Of a DNA stretch of 64,000 nucleotides, positions 18,197 through 27,544 are shown piece after piece. How positions within the stretch are numbered: the first letter of the stretch is position 1; every line of letters begins with the position of its first letter. This DNA comes from Saprospiraceae bacterium (lineage in GTDB: Bacteria > Bacteroidota > Bacteroidia > Chitinophagales > Saprospiraceae): assembly GCA_016714985.1 (NCBI GenBank), contig JADKBS010000020.1:1-64000 (forward strand), in the 5' to 3' direction. Below the pieces are notes generated by a model that searched no databases, was not told the origin of the DNA, and saw nothing but the letters and a program-made list of their open reading frames with translations. A program made the position numbers and the translations under genes.

Positions 18197-21100
18197 TCAC
18201 GATAGCTTTTCCCAAGTCTCCACCGCTTCTCCGATGCCCACTGGCTGTTTTTGGTAATGGTTAAAATCGAGGTCATTCAGCAGGTAGCGAAGCCGCTTTA
18301 AAGCTTCTGGATTGGCGACTCGCAGCCACTCGTTTTGCTTTTCCGCCACTTCGTTCAGGTTGGAATGTGCATCCAAGTACTCAGCAACGGCATCCCGAAC
18401 GATTTCAAAATACCGCCTGCCCTGACAAGCTGCGAGGTGCAGGAGCATACTGCGCCCGATGGATAAAAGGCTGTCAAAACTATCTTGTGGGATGAAAGGG
18501 TCGCACCCGTAGTCATAAAACCGCAATAAAATAGTGATGCCCATTGGGTTTTCAAAGAACACGTCCCGGTTTCCGACATGCGCCGAAAACGGCGATTTTT
18601 TCTCCCGCTCGATATAGTCGGCCAAGAATTGCAGTCCGACCAGGTTGCCCTGCCTGACCAAGTAGCGGGCGTAGGTCAGTTGATGTTCCGGTTCGGTTGA
18701 AGTGGCGAGTTTTTGGAGCAGGATTTTTTCAAATTGTTTGTTCTGCTTGGCAGAGAAATGGTCGAGAAGAGTGCTTTCCCGGTAGTCTTCGGGGGAGGGC
18801 GTTACGCGTTTGAGGAGGTCGAGGAGGTAGTCGTTGTCGCCGCCCAATGAAATGTAAACCCGCAGCGCCTCATTGGAATAACCACCAGTTCCTTCGATGA
18901 GTGGGTGCAGGTCAAAGAGCGCCTCCGTGAATTGGTGTTTCTTTACAAAATCAAAATGTAAGTGCAATTCATATCCTTGCGCCTTCCCCGACCTTATGTT
19001 ATCAAGTACCCGTTCTCTCAGTTGTAAAGAAATATCTGGCTTGTATTGTTCCACAAACTCCAGCACATTGGCCTGTACCCCATGATTTTGAAGCCCAGAG
19101 CCGACCATTTGTAAGTAGGTGTCCGCTGGATAATGCGTGAAATGAAAATGTGTGACAAACCAGACAAAGACAACATCTGCGTAGGTATGCTGACCGTTCC
19201 AATCAATCTTGGTACGGCGGTGTTTATCGCACCAATTTTTGACATAGATTATTTCTTCCTCATTCAAACCGAGATTTGGGTCTTTTTCGATGTCTTGCTG
19301 GTGGTTCTGTACAAATTTTTGGATGGAACTGATTGAAACCCACTCCCAATATTTCTTTATAATTTCAGTTAACTCATCTTTTGTTTTATTTGGATTGTCG
19401 TCAATTCTCCAAATGAGTTGGGTTGGGTATCGGTCATAGTCATCCCTGTATTCATCTTGCCTGCGTTTCGTTGATTTCGCCTCATAAATTTCCTTTTTCT
19501 TGAATTTCTCTTTCCCGTAGTAATCGAACATATCTGCAATTATGGCAGTATATTTCTCCAAATTGAAATAAAGGGATTTCTCTGCTATTAGCTTTTCCCG
19601 CCTACGTTGTTCGTGATTTATCAGAGGCTTGAATTCCGGCATGGGGAAGGGCACATCAACTACTTCATTCAATCGCTGGTTTAACAACAAAAGCAGTTCC
19701 TTTTTGTCCCTTCCAATCCACATTTGATAATCTTCTACCCAGTTCCGGTCGAAGCCCCCCTGACTAAATTTCTTCACAACATATTCTATCCCTTTTTCGT
19801 CCAAAAAGCCAAGCGAAAGCCATTTGCCCCAAGTTGGGTTTTTATCAACGCAGTGTTTGAAATACTCAAAGCCAAGTTTATACTTGTTTAAAAAATTGAG
19901 AATTGCTTCTTTATCAACTTCATAAGGATGATGTGACAAACAATACGAAAGCCGCTCCTTAATTGCTTTGAAAATTCGCTTTGCACCTTTCTTTGAAACA
20001 GGCGTACTATCTAATTTTTTGAGGAGGATGTTAAAGGGCTTTTGTTTGTCCTCATATTCGTTCTTGATTGTCCCAGGAAATTTTTCAATGGCAATAACTA
20101 TTTCATTTTCCGTATTCATATTTTCAAGGCAACGCTCAATTTGTATATCTTCATTGACATATCGAGTAGTTCCCCTTCCCCAGCCATTGTCCAATTCATC
20201 AATTCGGTTGATGAGTCGCTCCATGAATTGAACTTGCAGGTTCTGGATTTCGATGAGCCGATAAGCCGACGACCGCTCCAGCGCATGCTCTGCATCAAAA
20301 AACGTTTCGACCATTTTAACAGCTTCCTCCTCGCTCAGGTTGCCAACCAACTGGAACAAGGCTTCCATCGCAAAGTGTCTGTTTTCGGGCGTGTTGCCTT
20401 CTAAATCATAGATGTTTTGCAGCAGCAAAGCCTTCAAGGACACCTTCGTTTCACCAAAGACAAAACGTGGCTGTATGGCTGACAGCAGGGTAAGGATGTT
20501 GCCTTTGACATTTGGCGTTTTGGCGGCTCGGAGTTCCTCCATCAAATAGCGAACGGTCTCCGGGCTTTCGCCAAATGCCGCCATGTCCCAATAGCGATAA
20601 TGGTGGGAGCCGACGATGAGGCCTTCTTTTTTGCACTTTTCAAACTCCGCCCTGAAAATCCGCTCCCTGTCATTCGGCGACATCCTTTCCTTTTCAAGGC
20701 TGATAATTTTAATCAATGGTGCAAGGTCTTCCTTCGCCAACCAGTCTATCAGTTGGGATTTCATCAGGTTGCCCTCTTCCCACAACCCAAGCAGGAAAGA
20801 AAGGGCGTTCACCCACGTCCATTTCAGGCGCTGATAACCTGGCTTTGTAGCAATGGCTTTTTTAATTGCTTCTAAACTTTGGGCACGGGATAGGGCTTTG
20901 GCGGCGAGGTACTCCTGGAAGTTGTTGTGGGCAAAGCGCCAGTTGTTATCCGACAATTCGAGCAGGGATGATTTCCCAATTAAGTCGTCTCTTTGCGGTT
21001 TATCAGGAATTAGCCTTGCCAGTTCTTCCTTACCAATCACGTTATCACCCATGCACTCCATTACAAACGCCAATTTTTCCAGCAGTTGACGATAGTTTTT

Positions 21101-21970
21101 GCGGGTTTCTTCAACGTCACCTTCTCCAAAATGACTTAGGATGGGTAGCCGAGCATCGAAGCTCTTTTCTATCAAATGTTCAAATACCTCACCCAACGAA
21201 TCGGGTATTTTGTTGCCCTTATCCTTGACGTACTCGCAGATATGAACGAGAAAAAATGGGTTGTCAATCAACTGGTTTTGGTTCCAATGGTGTTTGTTGT
21301 TCCAATATTGCAGAAAAGCTTCACTGAAAAGTCCAAGCTGCTCCTGAACGTATTCCCGGATTTGCGGGTATGCCAGTTTTCCGAGGTGAAACACCTCGAA
21401 ATTTGGCAAACTGTCGGCATAGGCATTACCGCGACAGGAAACAAGGATTTTGGCCGTTGGGTGGTCGTTTCGAAAGTTCTCGATGGCAACTTTGGCTTCC
21501 AGCAAGTTCGACTCGTCCAAGCCGTCGAGAACGAGGACGATTTTATCTGCTATATGCTTGGGAAGGTGGGGCAAGTCTGTCAAATATTTTTTACCGCCCA
21601 ACGGTTTAAAAATGGGTATCCAAATTCCGCTATCTTTCAGTTCGTGGCAAAACCATTTCAGTTCGATGGATTTACCCATGCCCGCATCGCCGAGCAGGAC
21701 GATGCTGGTGTGTTTGTCCAGTTCACTCAGCAAATCATAGCTTTCCCTGCCGCCGAAAAGTCCTGTGTTCCCGGCGTCCTTTTCTTTGAAGATTCGGCGG
21801 GGAATGTGGGGGGCGGGGCGGTCGAAGGGGAGAACGGACGGGGTGAAGGGTTCAGGGTTGCCAAAATAATTGTTGACATCCCCGACATGAATGTTACCCT
21901 CAGCAATTACGTCACTGCTGATGATTACGTTTTTAACCTGCTTCGGCCCATTCGGCCTGTTTTTGTCCAT
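18197..21970 (-). CDS. NACHT-type STAND NTPase with N-terminal signalling motif
   Basis: This 1257-aa protein is the last gene of the conflict-like operon, 7 bases after the membrane GTPase gene. Residues 13-31 (KNVIISSDVIAEGNIHVGD) are the 19-residue motif shared with the phosphorylase and the STAND-like protein. The NACHT NTPase follows: Walker A GDAGMGKS at 94-101, Walker B IVLVLDGLDES at 144-154, sensor ILVSCRGNAY near 175. A winged-helix-like region and FAHNNFQEYLAAKAL (typical NACHT C-terminal end) lie near 350. The remaining 850 residues are helical, probably repeat-type sensor. Bacterial NACHT proteins are immune sensors that oligomerise when triggered. No catalytic effector domain is fused to it, so it must signal to a partner. 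Frame intact over 3.8 kb. Confidence 0.88.
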   Translation of the reverse strand: MDKNRPNGPKQVKNVIISSDVIAEGNIHVGDVNNYFGNPEPFTPSVLPFDRPAPHIPRRIFKEKDAGNTGLFGGRESYDLLSELDKHTSIVLLGDAGMGKSIELKWFCHELKDSGIWIPIFKPLGGKKYLTDLPHLPKHIADKIVLVLDGLDESNLLEAKVAIENFRNDHPTAKILVSCRGNAYADSLPNFEVFHLGKLAYPQIREYVQEQLGLFSEAFLQYWNNKHHWNQNQLIDNPFFLVHICEYVKDKGNKIPDSLGEVFEHLIEKSFDARLPILSHFGEGDVEETRKNYRQLLEKLAFVMECMGDNVIGKEELARLIPDKPQRDDLIGKSSLLELSDNNWRFAHNNFQEYLAAKALSRAQSLEAIKKAIATKPGYQRLKWTWVNALSFLLGLWEEGNLMKSQLIDWLAKEDLAPLIKIISLEKERMSPNDRERIFRAEFEKCKKEGLIVGSHHYRYWDMAAFGESPETVRYLMEELRAAKTPNVKGNILTLLSAIQPRFVFGETKVSLKALLLQNIYDLEGNTPENRHFAMEALFQLVGNLSEEEAVKMVETFFDAEHALERSSAYRLIEIQNLQVQFMERLINRIDELDNGWGRGTTRYVNEDIQIERCLENMNTENEIVIAIEKFPGTIKNEYEDKQKPFNILLKKLDSTPVSKKGAKRIFKAIKERLSYCLSHHPYEVDKEAILNFLNKYKLGFEYFKHCVDKNPTWGKWLSLGFLDEKGIEYVVKKFSQGGFDRNWVEDYQMWIGRDKKELLLLLNQRLNEVVDVPFPMPEFKPLINHEQRRREKLIAEKSLYFNLEKYTAIIADMFDYYGKEKFKKKEIYEAKSTKRRQDEYRDDYDRYPTQLIWRIDDNPNKTKDELTEIIKKYWEWVSISSIQKFVQNHQQDIEKDPNLGLNEEEIIYVKNWCDKHRRTKIDWNGQHTYADVVFVWFVTHFHFTHYPADTYLQMVGSGLQNHGVQANVLEFVEQYKPDISLQLRERVLDNIRSGKAQGYELHLHFDFVKKHQFTEALFDLHPLIEGTGGYSNEALRVYISLGGDNDYLLDLLKRVTPSPEDYRESTLLDHFSAKQNKQFEKILLQKLATSTEPEHQLTYARYLVRQGNLVGLQFLADYIEREKKSPFSAHVGNRDVFFENPMGITILLRFYDYGCDPFIPQDSFDSLLSIGRSMLLHLAACQGRRYFEIVRDAVAEYLDAHSNLNEVAEKQNEWLRVANPEALKRLRYLLNDLDFNHYQKQPVGIGEAVETWEKLS

Positions 21971-21977
21971 TTCTGCA

Positions 21978-23618
21978 TCAATTTACTTTCACTTTAATGT
22001 CTTTCCAAATCCTGTCGAATGCTTCTTTTAGATTTTGAGCCATAAATGGGGAAGTGTCTGTTGGCGACGGAGCCCGCCCCAATGCGCTCACAGGGAAGTA
22101 ATTGATTTTGTCAAAATGCTGTTCGACATGGTGGATAAAAGCTGCTTGCCCAAGTTCCTCCCGCATAAACTGCTTGACAAACTCATTCATCTTCGATTGT
22201 TCCATCAAACCAGTAACCATACCATTCAAGTAGCCCGTATCGGATTTGACCAAAAGGACGTTCAGCGAAATTTTCCTGACCTTCGATTTATCATTGTATC
22301 GTTCCAAAACCTGCGAAAGATTTCGGATTAGCTCAAGGGGGTCTTGCGAGGCAACAGCCACACCAGTGGGCGGTTGGTGTTTCTGCTTAAACTCAGGCAC
22401 ACTGAATGGGTCAAATACGAAGGCAATAGAATCGAGTGTGGTAAAGAATCGGTGGGCAGCAGCATCTTGGGCGTGCTCGAATTTTTCACCAGCCAAGTCA
22501 TAGAAATAAAAGTGGTAAGGGAAAGCACCTTTTTTCAAAGTCATCTGGAATGCCCTGTAAACGTGCTTTGGGCTAGTGGCACCTGGCACTTGTCCTTTTT
22601 CGATGAGGTCATTCAATGAGCCGAATTCTTGCCTTTGGCCTATTTCTGGGATTTCAGCACCTTTTGCCAACAAGTGTCGTGTTACCTGCACCAAAAGACA
22701 GGTTTTACCGGAAGTCCTTCCCCCCACAAATGCGATGTGCTTATCAGTGCCGACTGCACCGGATGATAGGTCTGCTTTACATTGGTCATTCGGACAGTGG
22801 TGAGGAACGTCACGATTTCTGCCCAAAACCAACATCGTAGGCATCTTGTGTCCGTTGACGCACTCGTGCGAGAATATTCCATACTTGCTTGGTATAAGGT
22901 GATAGGGGTGCTCAGCTTTGCATACACTGCACAAATACACGGCTGGTTCCGTCTTTTGAGAACATTCCGGGCAGCGGTGACGGATACCATAAGACCATGT
23001 GACCAATTGTTCGAAGCCCCTAAGTAGATAAACAGTCAAAATTGTCAAGACTGCAATTGTCAAAACAATGGTAGCCGGCGTTATGATTATGGCAAGAATT
23101 AAATGCCAATAACTTCCTAAAAAGGAGGTTACATAAGTTATGTAGTTCAGGTTTTGGGAGAACTGGGTTGTAAATACCCAAAATCCATCAATAAACCCAA
23201 ATATCGGTTCCCACAAATAAGCTGCTATTGCAACAGTAATTATTGTAGTGATTATACCTGCCCAGCCGCCCTCGAAGCCTTTTAATCCAGATAACCCAAG
23301 CGCTATTAAAGCGATACCAGCAACGATGTACAAAATAATGGCAACTAAATACATACCCAAGGTTATCAGTCCTACGATAAGGAACGCAATGGCAATTAAT
23401 GCAAGCACACCTGAAAAAGTTAGCCCTGTAACAGCAAAACCTCGCCGATAAGGTTCAGCATAAAAGCACCATATCTTTTCAGGTTTAGAGCGGGGGTCTT
23501 TCCTGAGCAAATGCTGGGCAAAGCCAAAGGCACCACGATAAGCACCACTGGTTTTAGACTTTGTGACACCGAAGATTTTTTTGAGAAAGTCAATGACAGG
23601 TTGTAGGTAGCGATTCAT
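21978..23618 (-). CDS. Membrane-anchored zinc-ribbon GTPase (double-GTPase type)
   Basis: 546 aa. Residues 61-110, 118-140 and 160-200 are hydrophobic, suggesting four or five membrane helices. Two zinc-ribbon-like segments follow: C216/C219 with C230/C233, and C253/H257 with C275/C280. A TRAFAC-like GTPase domain occupies the C-terminus: Walker A GGRTSGKT at 299-306, switch-II YDLAGE with D374 and G377, and NVLLVKSDTG as the likely base-recognition strand (not a canonical NKxD). It matches what I know as the DO-GTPase2 family, described in NTP-dependent conflict systems together with GAP1 proteins. The start is 2 bases after the GAP1-like stop, so translation is probably coupled. It would place the complex at the inner membrane. 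Confidence 0.8.
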   Translation of the reverse strand: MNRYLQPVIDFLKKIFGVTKSKTSGAYRGAFGFAQHLLRKDPRSKPEKIWCFYAEPYRRGFAVTGLTFSGVLALIAIAFLIVGLITLGMYLVAIILYIVAGIALIALGLSGLKGFEGGWAGIITTIITVAIAAYLWEPIFGFIDGFWVFTTQFSQNLNYITYVTSFLGSYWHLILAIIITPATIVLTIAVLTILTVYLLRGFEQLVTWSYGIRHRCPECSQKTEPAVYLCSVCKAEHPYHLIPSKYGIFSHECVNGHKMPTMLVLGRNRDVPHHCPNDQCKADLSSGAVGTDKHIAFVGGRTSGKTCLLVQVTRHLLAKGAEIPEIGQRQEFGSLNDLIEKGQVPGATSPKHVYRAFQMTLKKGAFPYHFYFYDLAGEKFEHAQDAAAHRFFTTLDSIAFVFDPFSVPEFKQKHQPPTGVAVASQDPLELIRNLSQVLERYNDKSKVRKISLNVLLVKSDTGYLNGMVTGLMEQSKMNEFVKQFMREELGQAAFIHHVEQHFDKINYFPVSALGRAPSPTDTSPFMAQNLKEAFDRIWKDIKVKVN

Positions 23619-23620
23619 GG

Positions 23621-26224
23621 CTAGTCTTTTTTGAATGGTGAAAATCTTTTAAAAAGGCTCTTTATTGGGTTATCGAGTTGCACCTTGCTTTGCAAGTACT
23701 CAACTAAGTCGGTGTCATTGTCGGGCATTTGATTGACAATGTATTCGACCACTTCTTTGCAGGCGGCTTTATCAACATCCTTGAGCCGATTGAGGTAATT
23801 GGCAATCCGTTCACAAAGTTGGCCCGGAGTATAGACCTTGGCGGGGTCTTGTGCATCTTTGTTACTATTGCGGCGTAGACTCCATATGGCCTCTGTATAG
23901 GCTTTATAAAAATCGATCAAAAAAATTTCTTGTCCTTGGCCACTAAGTTGATGACTATAGAAAGTCGGGATAAAGATTACAGTGTCCAGTTCCTCTTTTA
24001 GAAAAGTATGCTTGACAATGTGAATGCCTGGTAAACTGAAAAATAATCGGCATAGTTTAAGCGATGAATTAACCTTACTCCATGCGCCTATTGGCAATGC
24101 TGCCAACATGAATCGAAAATAGCCCCTTGAAACCCCTTCCCGGAACAGTCGGGGCAGTCCAATGCTTGCGAACTCATCCACATCGTGCCTATGGATTAAC
24201 ACGGCACTCATAAATTTCGACACTTCGAAATATATATCCAATCGGCGAAGGAAAGCTTCGGAAGGCTTCTTGCCGTCCAGCGGATTTTTTTCCTGTGCTA
24301 TGATGCCTGATAATTTTCGAAGAGAACGTTTCAAGTTTTCAATACACGCATCACCACAATCTGAATCGAACCTATTTAAAACTATTTCCAATAAGGTTTC
24401 AAAGTTTTGTGCAGGTTCATATCTTCTTATGCCATCAGATACAAGTTCAGGGTAATAATCAAATAAACCAACAATGTATGAATACGGCAGTTTATTGTTT
24501 ATGGCTGCCTGTTGTATTAGGTTGTCCAAATAACGATGAAAAAAAGTATTTCTTTGGATTTCATCCCGTAGGACTTTCACTACATCGCCGCCTCTCAATG
24601 CAAGGTCTTGCAAATATTGTTGGGTGTCCTCACCAAAGTTCAAAATCTGCAACTGCTCGCCCATGTCGTTGAAAAAATGGTGCTCCAATAAAAAACTTTG
24701 GTATTTGTCGTTTCCCCAGGCATCCCTCAATCGTGAGCCGAAGCCTGGAGCAATTTTGTTGCTCAAAGCTGCTGAGTACAGGATATTGCCAATGCTTTCA
24801 GGTGACATTTTTTGACAAAACATTAGGATGAAGAGTTCCATTGCAGGGGATGGGAGTGAGCTTCGACCTAAGAAGCTGAAAATTTCCGCCTCATTCCCTG
24901 CTAAAAACAGGGTGTCCAACATCAACTGAATATCCTTGGTATATTGAAAAAGATAAGCTGCATTGTCATCACTAAATAAATAAGTAGAGAATTGCCGTTT
25001 TGCATCTTCACTGCGCCAATCTTCCAGTTTTGTCTCGGCAAGCAATTGGAGCGAACTTGCCACTTTTTCATGCTGCTTGTCTTGCAGCGCTTCCTTGAAG
25101 CTAAACAACACATATTCGTTGAGGCGGTTTCTGAATGTAAATGTTAGATTATATTCCTTTACTTTTCGAATTACAGCGACGGGATTGTATTCATAACCCT
25201 TCTTATCCGTAAGCAAATGTACCCAGGCATAAAACAATTGGTTGAACAACATCCCTTCATCAAACTCTGCCGCCATACTGTTTAATCCTTCATTCATAAT
25301 TTGCAATTCGGCTAGGTTACCCGATTGCATCAGGCGCTGGACGTGTGCAGAAAAATCGGACATTTTTCGGCTTGGAAATTGCCCGGTTAAATAGTTGCAA
25401 ACCAATAGGTACGGGTGATCAGTTGGAATGTCTCGCTGGTAAAACTCATTGACAAACAGTACGGTGTAATCCGTATAAAGGTTGAATTCATGATTATTGG
25501 TGGCAAAACTGACTGACCTAATCACGAACTTTGGCAGGGAGGACAATAGTGCAAGCAAGTGTTGACTTGTTTGATTTGAAGGTAATACCACGACCACCCT
25601 TCGTTGTGTTTCGAGCGCATCGTAAACAGCCAATACAGTTTCCTCAGCCCCTGCTATATTGATGGAAGTAGGATAATCACAGGCAATACAGTTTTTGACG
25701 GGTAGAAGGGATGGTACTCCAAACTGATTGGTCAACAAATGCCGGAGTTCTTCATTTTCGGGGTCGTTGTGCAGGTTTCGGGGAACAAAGGTATCTGTTG
25801 ACAAAGCTTGGAATACCTGAGCCGGATTGCTTTGCAAAAAATCAATTTCCTTGAAAAAAACAGCATGGCAAAACAGGTTGCCTGAACGAGCACTTTCCTC
25901 CCGCGTCTTTAAATACCAGCCATAGTCACGCCCCAAGAAAACTGTTCGAGTGAACACATAGAATACTTCTTCTGCCACATCTTCTCTAAATAAGGCAAAA
26001 GTTTCTGGGTATTCCATCACTAAATTCGGGTTTTGAAGTAGGTCGAAAATCCCTGCCAAAGCCTTGCTGCCTGCCTGATAGACAAAAATGTTTCTCGACT
26101 TGAGGTGCTCGACGATTTCTTTCGGCAACCCCTCGCTTAGCGTCCTGACACCGAAGCCGTCCGCTCCGGTCAGCAGGCTCTGTTGTGTAGAAGCATAATG
26201 CAATTCAAAGTATGGCAGTGGCAT
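23621..26224 (-). CDS. GTPase-associated protein 1 (GAP1)-like protein
   Basis: 867 aa, no membrane segments. The N-terminus (ELHYASTQQSLLTGADGFGV... SEGLPKEIVEHL) resembles the GAP1 N-terminal domain, with SGNLFCHAVFF further on; the rest is mainly helical and would correspond to the middle and C-terminal GAP1 parts. From memory, GAP1 proteins are paired with double-GTPases in predicted conflict systems, and their biochemical role is not established. Here the gene lies directly between two GTPase genes: 50 bases after one and 2 bases before the other, which fits that pairing. The assignment rests on the N-terminal pattern and the context, not on a database match. Confidence 0.68.
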   Translation of the reverse strand: MPLPYFELHYASTQQSLLTGADGFGVRTLSEGLPKEIVEHLKSRNIFVYQAGSKALAGIFDLLQNPNLVMEYPETFALFREDVAEEVFYVFTRTVFLGRDYGWYLKTREESARSGNLFCHAVFFKEIDFLQSNPAQVFQALSTDTFVPRNLHNDPENEELRHLLTNQFGVPSLLPVKNCIACDYPTSINIAGAEETVLAVYDALETQRRVVVVLPSNQTSQHLLALLSSLPKFVIRSVSFATNNHEFNLYTDYTVLFVNEFYQRDIPTDHPYLLVCNYLTGQFPSRKMSDFSAHVQRLMQSGNLAELQIMNEGLNSMAAEFDEGMLFNQLFYAWVHLLTDKKGYEYNPVAVIRKVKEYNLTFTFRNRLNEYVLFSFKEALQDKQHEKVASSLQLLAETKLEDWRSEDAKRQFSTYLFSDDNAAYLFQYTKDIQLMLDTLFLAGNEAEIFSFLGRSSLPSPAMELFILMFCQKMSPESIGNILYSAALSNKIAPGFGSRLRDAWGNDKYQSFLLEHHFFNDMGEQLQILNFGEDTQQYLQDLALRGGDVVKVLRDEIQRNTFFHRYLDNLIQQAAINNKLPYSYIVGLFDYYPELVSDGIRRYEPAQNFETLLEIVLNRFDSDCGDACIENLKRSLRKLSGIIAQEKNPLDGKKPSEAFLRRLDIYFEVSKFMSAVLIHRHDVDEFASIGLPRLFREGVSRGYFRFMLAALPIGAWSKVNSSLKLCRLFFSLPGIHIVKHTFLKEELDTVIFIPTFYSHQLSGQGQEIFLIDFYKAYTEAIWSLRRNSNKDAQDPAKVYTPGQLCERIANYLNRLKDVDKAACKEVVEYIVNQMPDNDTDLVEYLQSKVQLDNPIKSLFKRFSPFKKD

Positions 26225-26274
26225 TGTATCTTGTTTTTATTAAACTGGATTTATTGAACTGAGCTTGTCGAATA

Positions 26275-27512
26275 CTATTTCTTTTTGGGCAATGCAAAAT
26301 CGATTTTATCCAATATCCAGATTAGCGGATCGAGTACCCGGTGTGGTTTCACTTCCGTTATTTTCCCACCAACTGGAGTAGCACCCAATGCAGAAACTCC
26401 GAAATAGGCTGTATTTGAGAATTTTTTCTCTACGTCCGAAATAAAGCCCTCCTCACCCCAAAGTGTCAGCAGACTTCGCATATCATGGTTGATTTCCTGC
26501 AATTCTGAAGGTGAATAGATGCCCGTTTCAAGATATTGGCTGTTTTTTCGGATACTGAACTCGGAAATGTCATCCTCCATGAGGCTGTGACGAATGACCT
26601 CGTCTATCTTGCTGAAAGTCAAAGCAATTGGGATTGGGCTGGCCGCCCTGAGCTTGACCAAACCTAATTTTTCCAAGAGGCTATACACCTGTTGAAATAC
26701 GCCCTGAAAATCTATACCGCTATCAGAGATGCCAATGCCTTTGGAGCGTAGTTTTTGCCGAATGCCGGGAACTTGAAAAGTATCCAGCAGGAAGATCATC
26801 CCAGAAGAGTTGGCAACGTAATTGGCGAGTTTTTGCAGTTCCAATGAGTCATGGAAGTTCTCGCCTGCTGTGTCGTAAAAAACCAAATACAACGCCTTCG
26901 TTTTATTGAAGCCCTTTTGTCCACTGGTAATTTGATAGACCAAGGGCTAAGGTCTTTGGCGATGGAGGTTTTGGTCAATTCATCGCCATGTTCCAACAAA
27001 GGGCGGCGGTAATACTCCTGATAGCGCCTACTGGTTACTTGGGTACGGTCTTCTCCCACATCCTGCGGGATGGTGGAAATGTCGAGTTTGTAGCCTTTTT
27101 TCAGCAACTCATTGATGAGAACCGTGATGTAGTGGGTTTTGCCACTGCCCCTTGCGCCTATGACTGAGATAATGTGACTGTCTGCTTTATGAAAATAGGT
27201 CGGTAACTCATTGTGACAGTGCGGGCAGACCTTTTTACGGGAGGGTGCCTTGCAGCGATCGCAAAGCACCTCATCTGGCACGACAAATACACGGGATGTT
27301 TTGCTGAATACTTTCCACCACTCTTTTTTGTTCAGAAATTCGCTCCATGCCCTATTGGGGATGACGTGGTTGGCAAGCATGCGCGGTTGGCCGAAATAGG
27401 TCGCCAACAAAGCGTCTTCTTCCTTGCAGGCAGTGGAAGTAAAGCTCTCGCAGCGGAATTCGATATCGTCCCGACTGAATTTTTTGTAGCAGAATGGGCA
27501 AGTGTATTTCAT
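26275..27512 (-). CDS. Soluble zinc-ribbon GTPase (double-GTPase type), one frameshift
   Basis: The start at 27512 gives MKYTCPFCYKKFSRDDIEF, a first zinc-binding CxxC, then CDRCKAPSRKKVCPHC as a second ribbon near residue 85. The GTPase domain follows: Walker A GARGSGKT near residue 118 and, after a frame change near 26945, YDTAGENFHD (switch II) and IALTFSKIDE as the base-recognition region. The C-terminus ends in ALPKKK. It parallels the membrane GTPase at 21978-23618 (two zinc ribbons, same GTPase type, AYFGVSALGATP against NYFPVSALGRAP) but lacks the membrane helices, so the operon encodes a soluble and an anchored paralogue. With the frameshift repaired the protein is about 410 aa. Confidence 0.78.
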
Positions 27513-27544
27513 GGCTTGTTCCTTGTTTTTAAAGCAAAATTCTT

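Noticed and set aside
17884..18276. 130-aa minus-strand frame overlapping the end of the NACHT gene
   Set aside because: It overlaps the conserved NACHT frame, is rich in Ser/Pro/Thr and matches no family; treated as out-of-frame reading.
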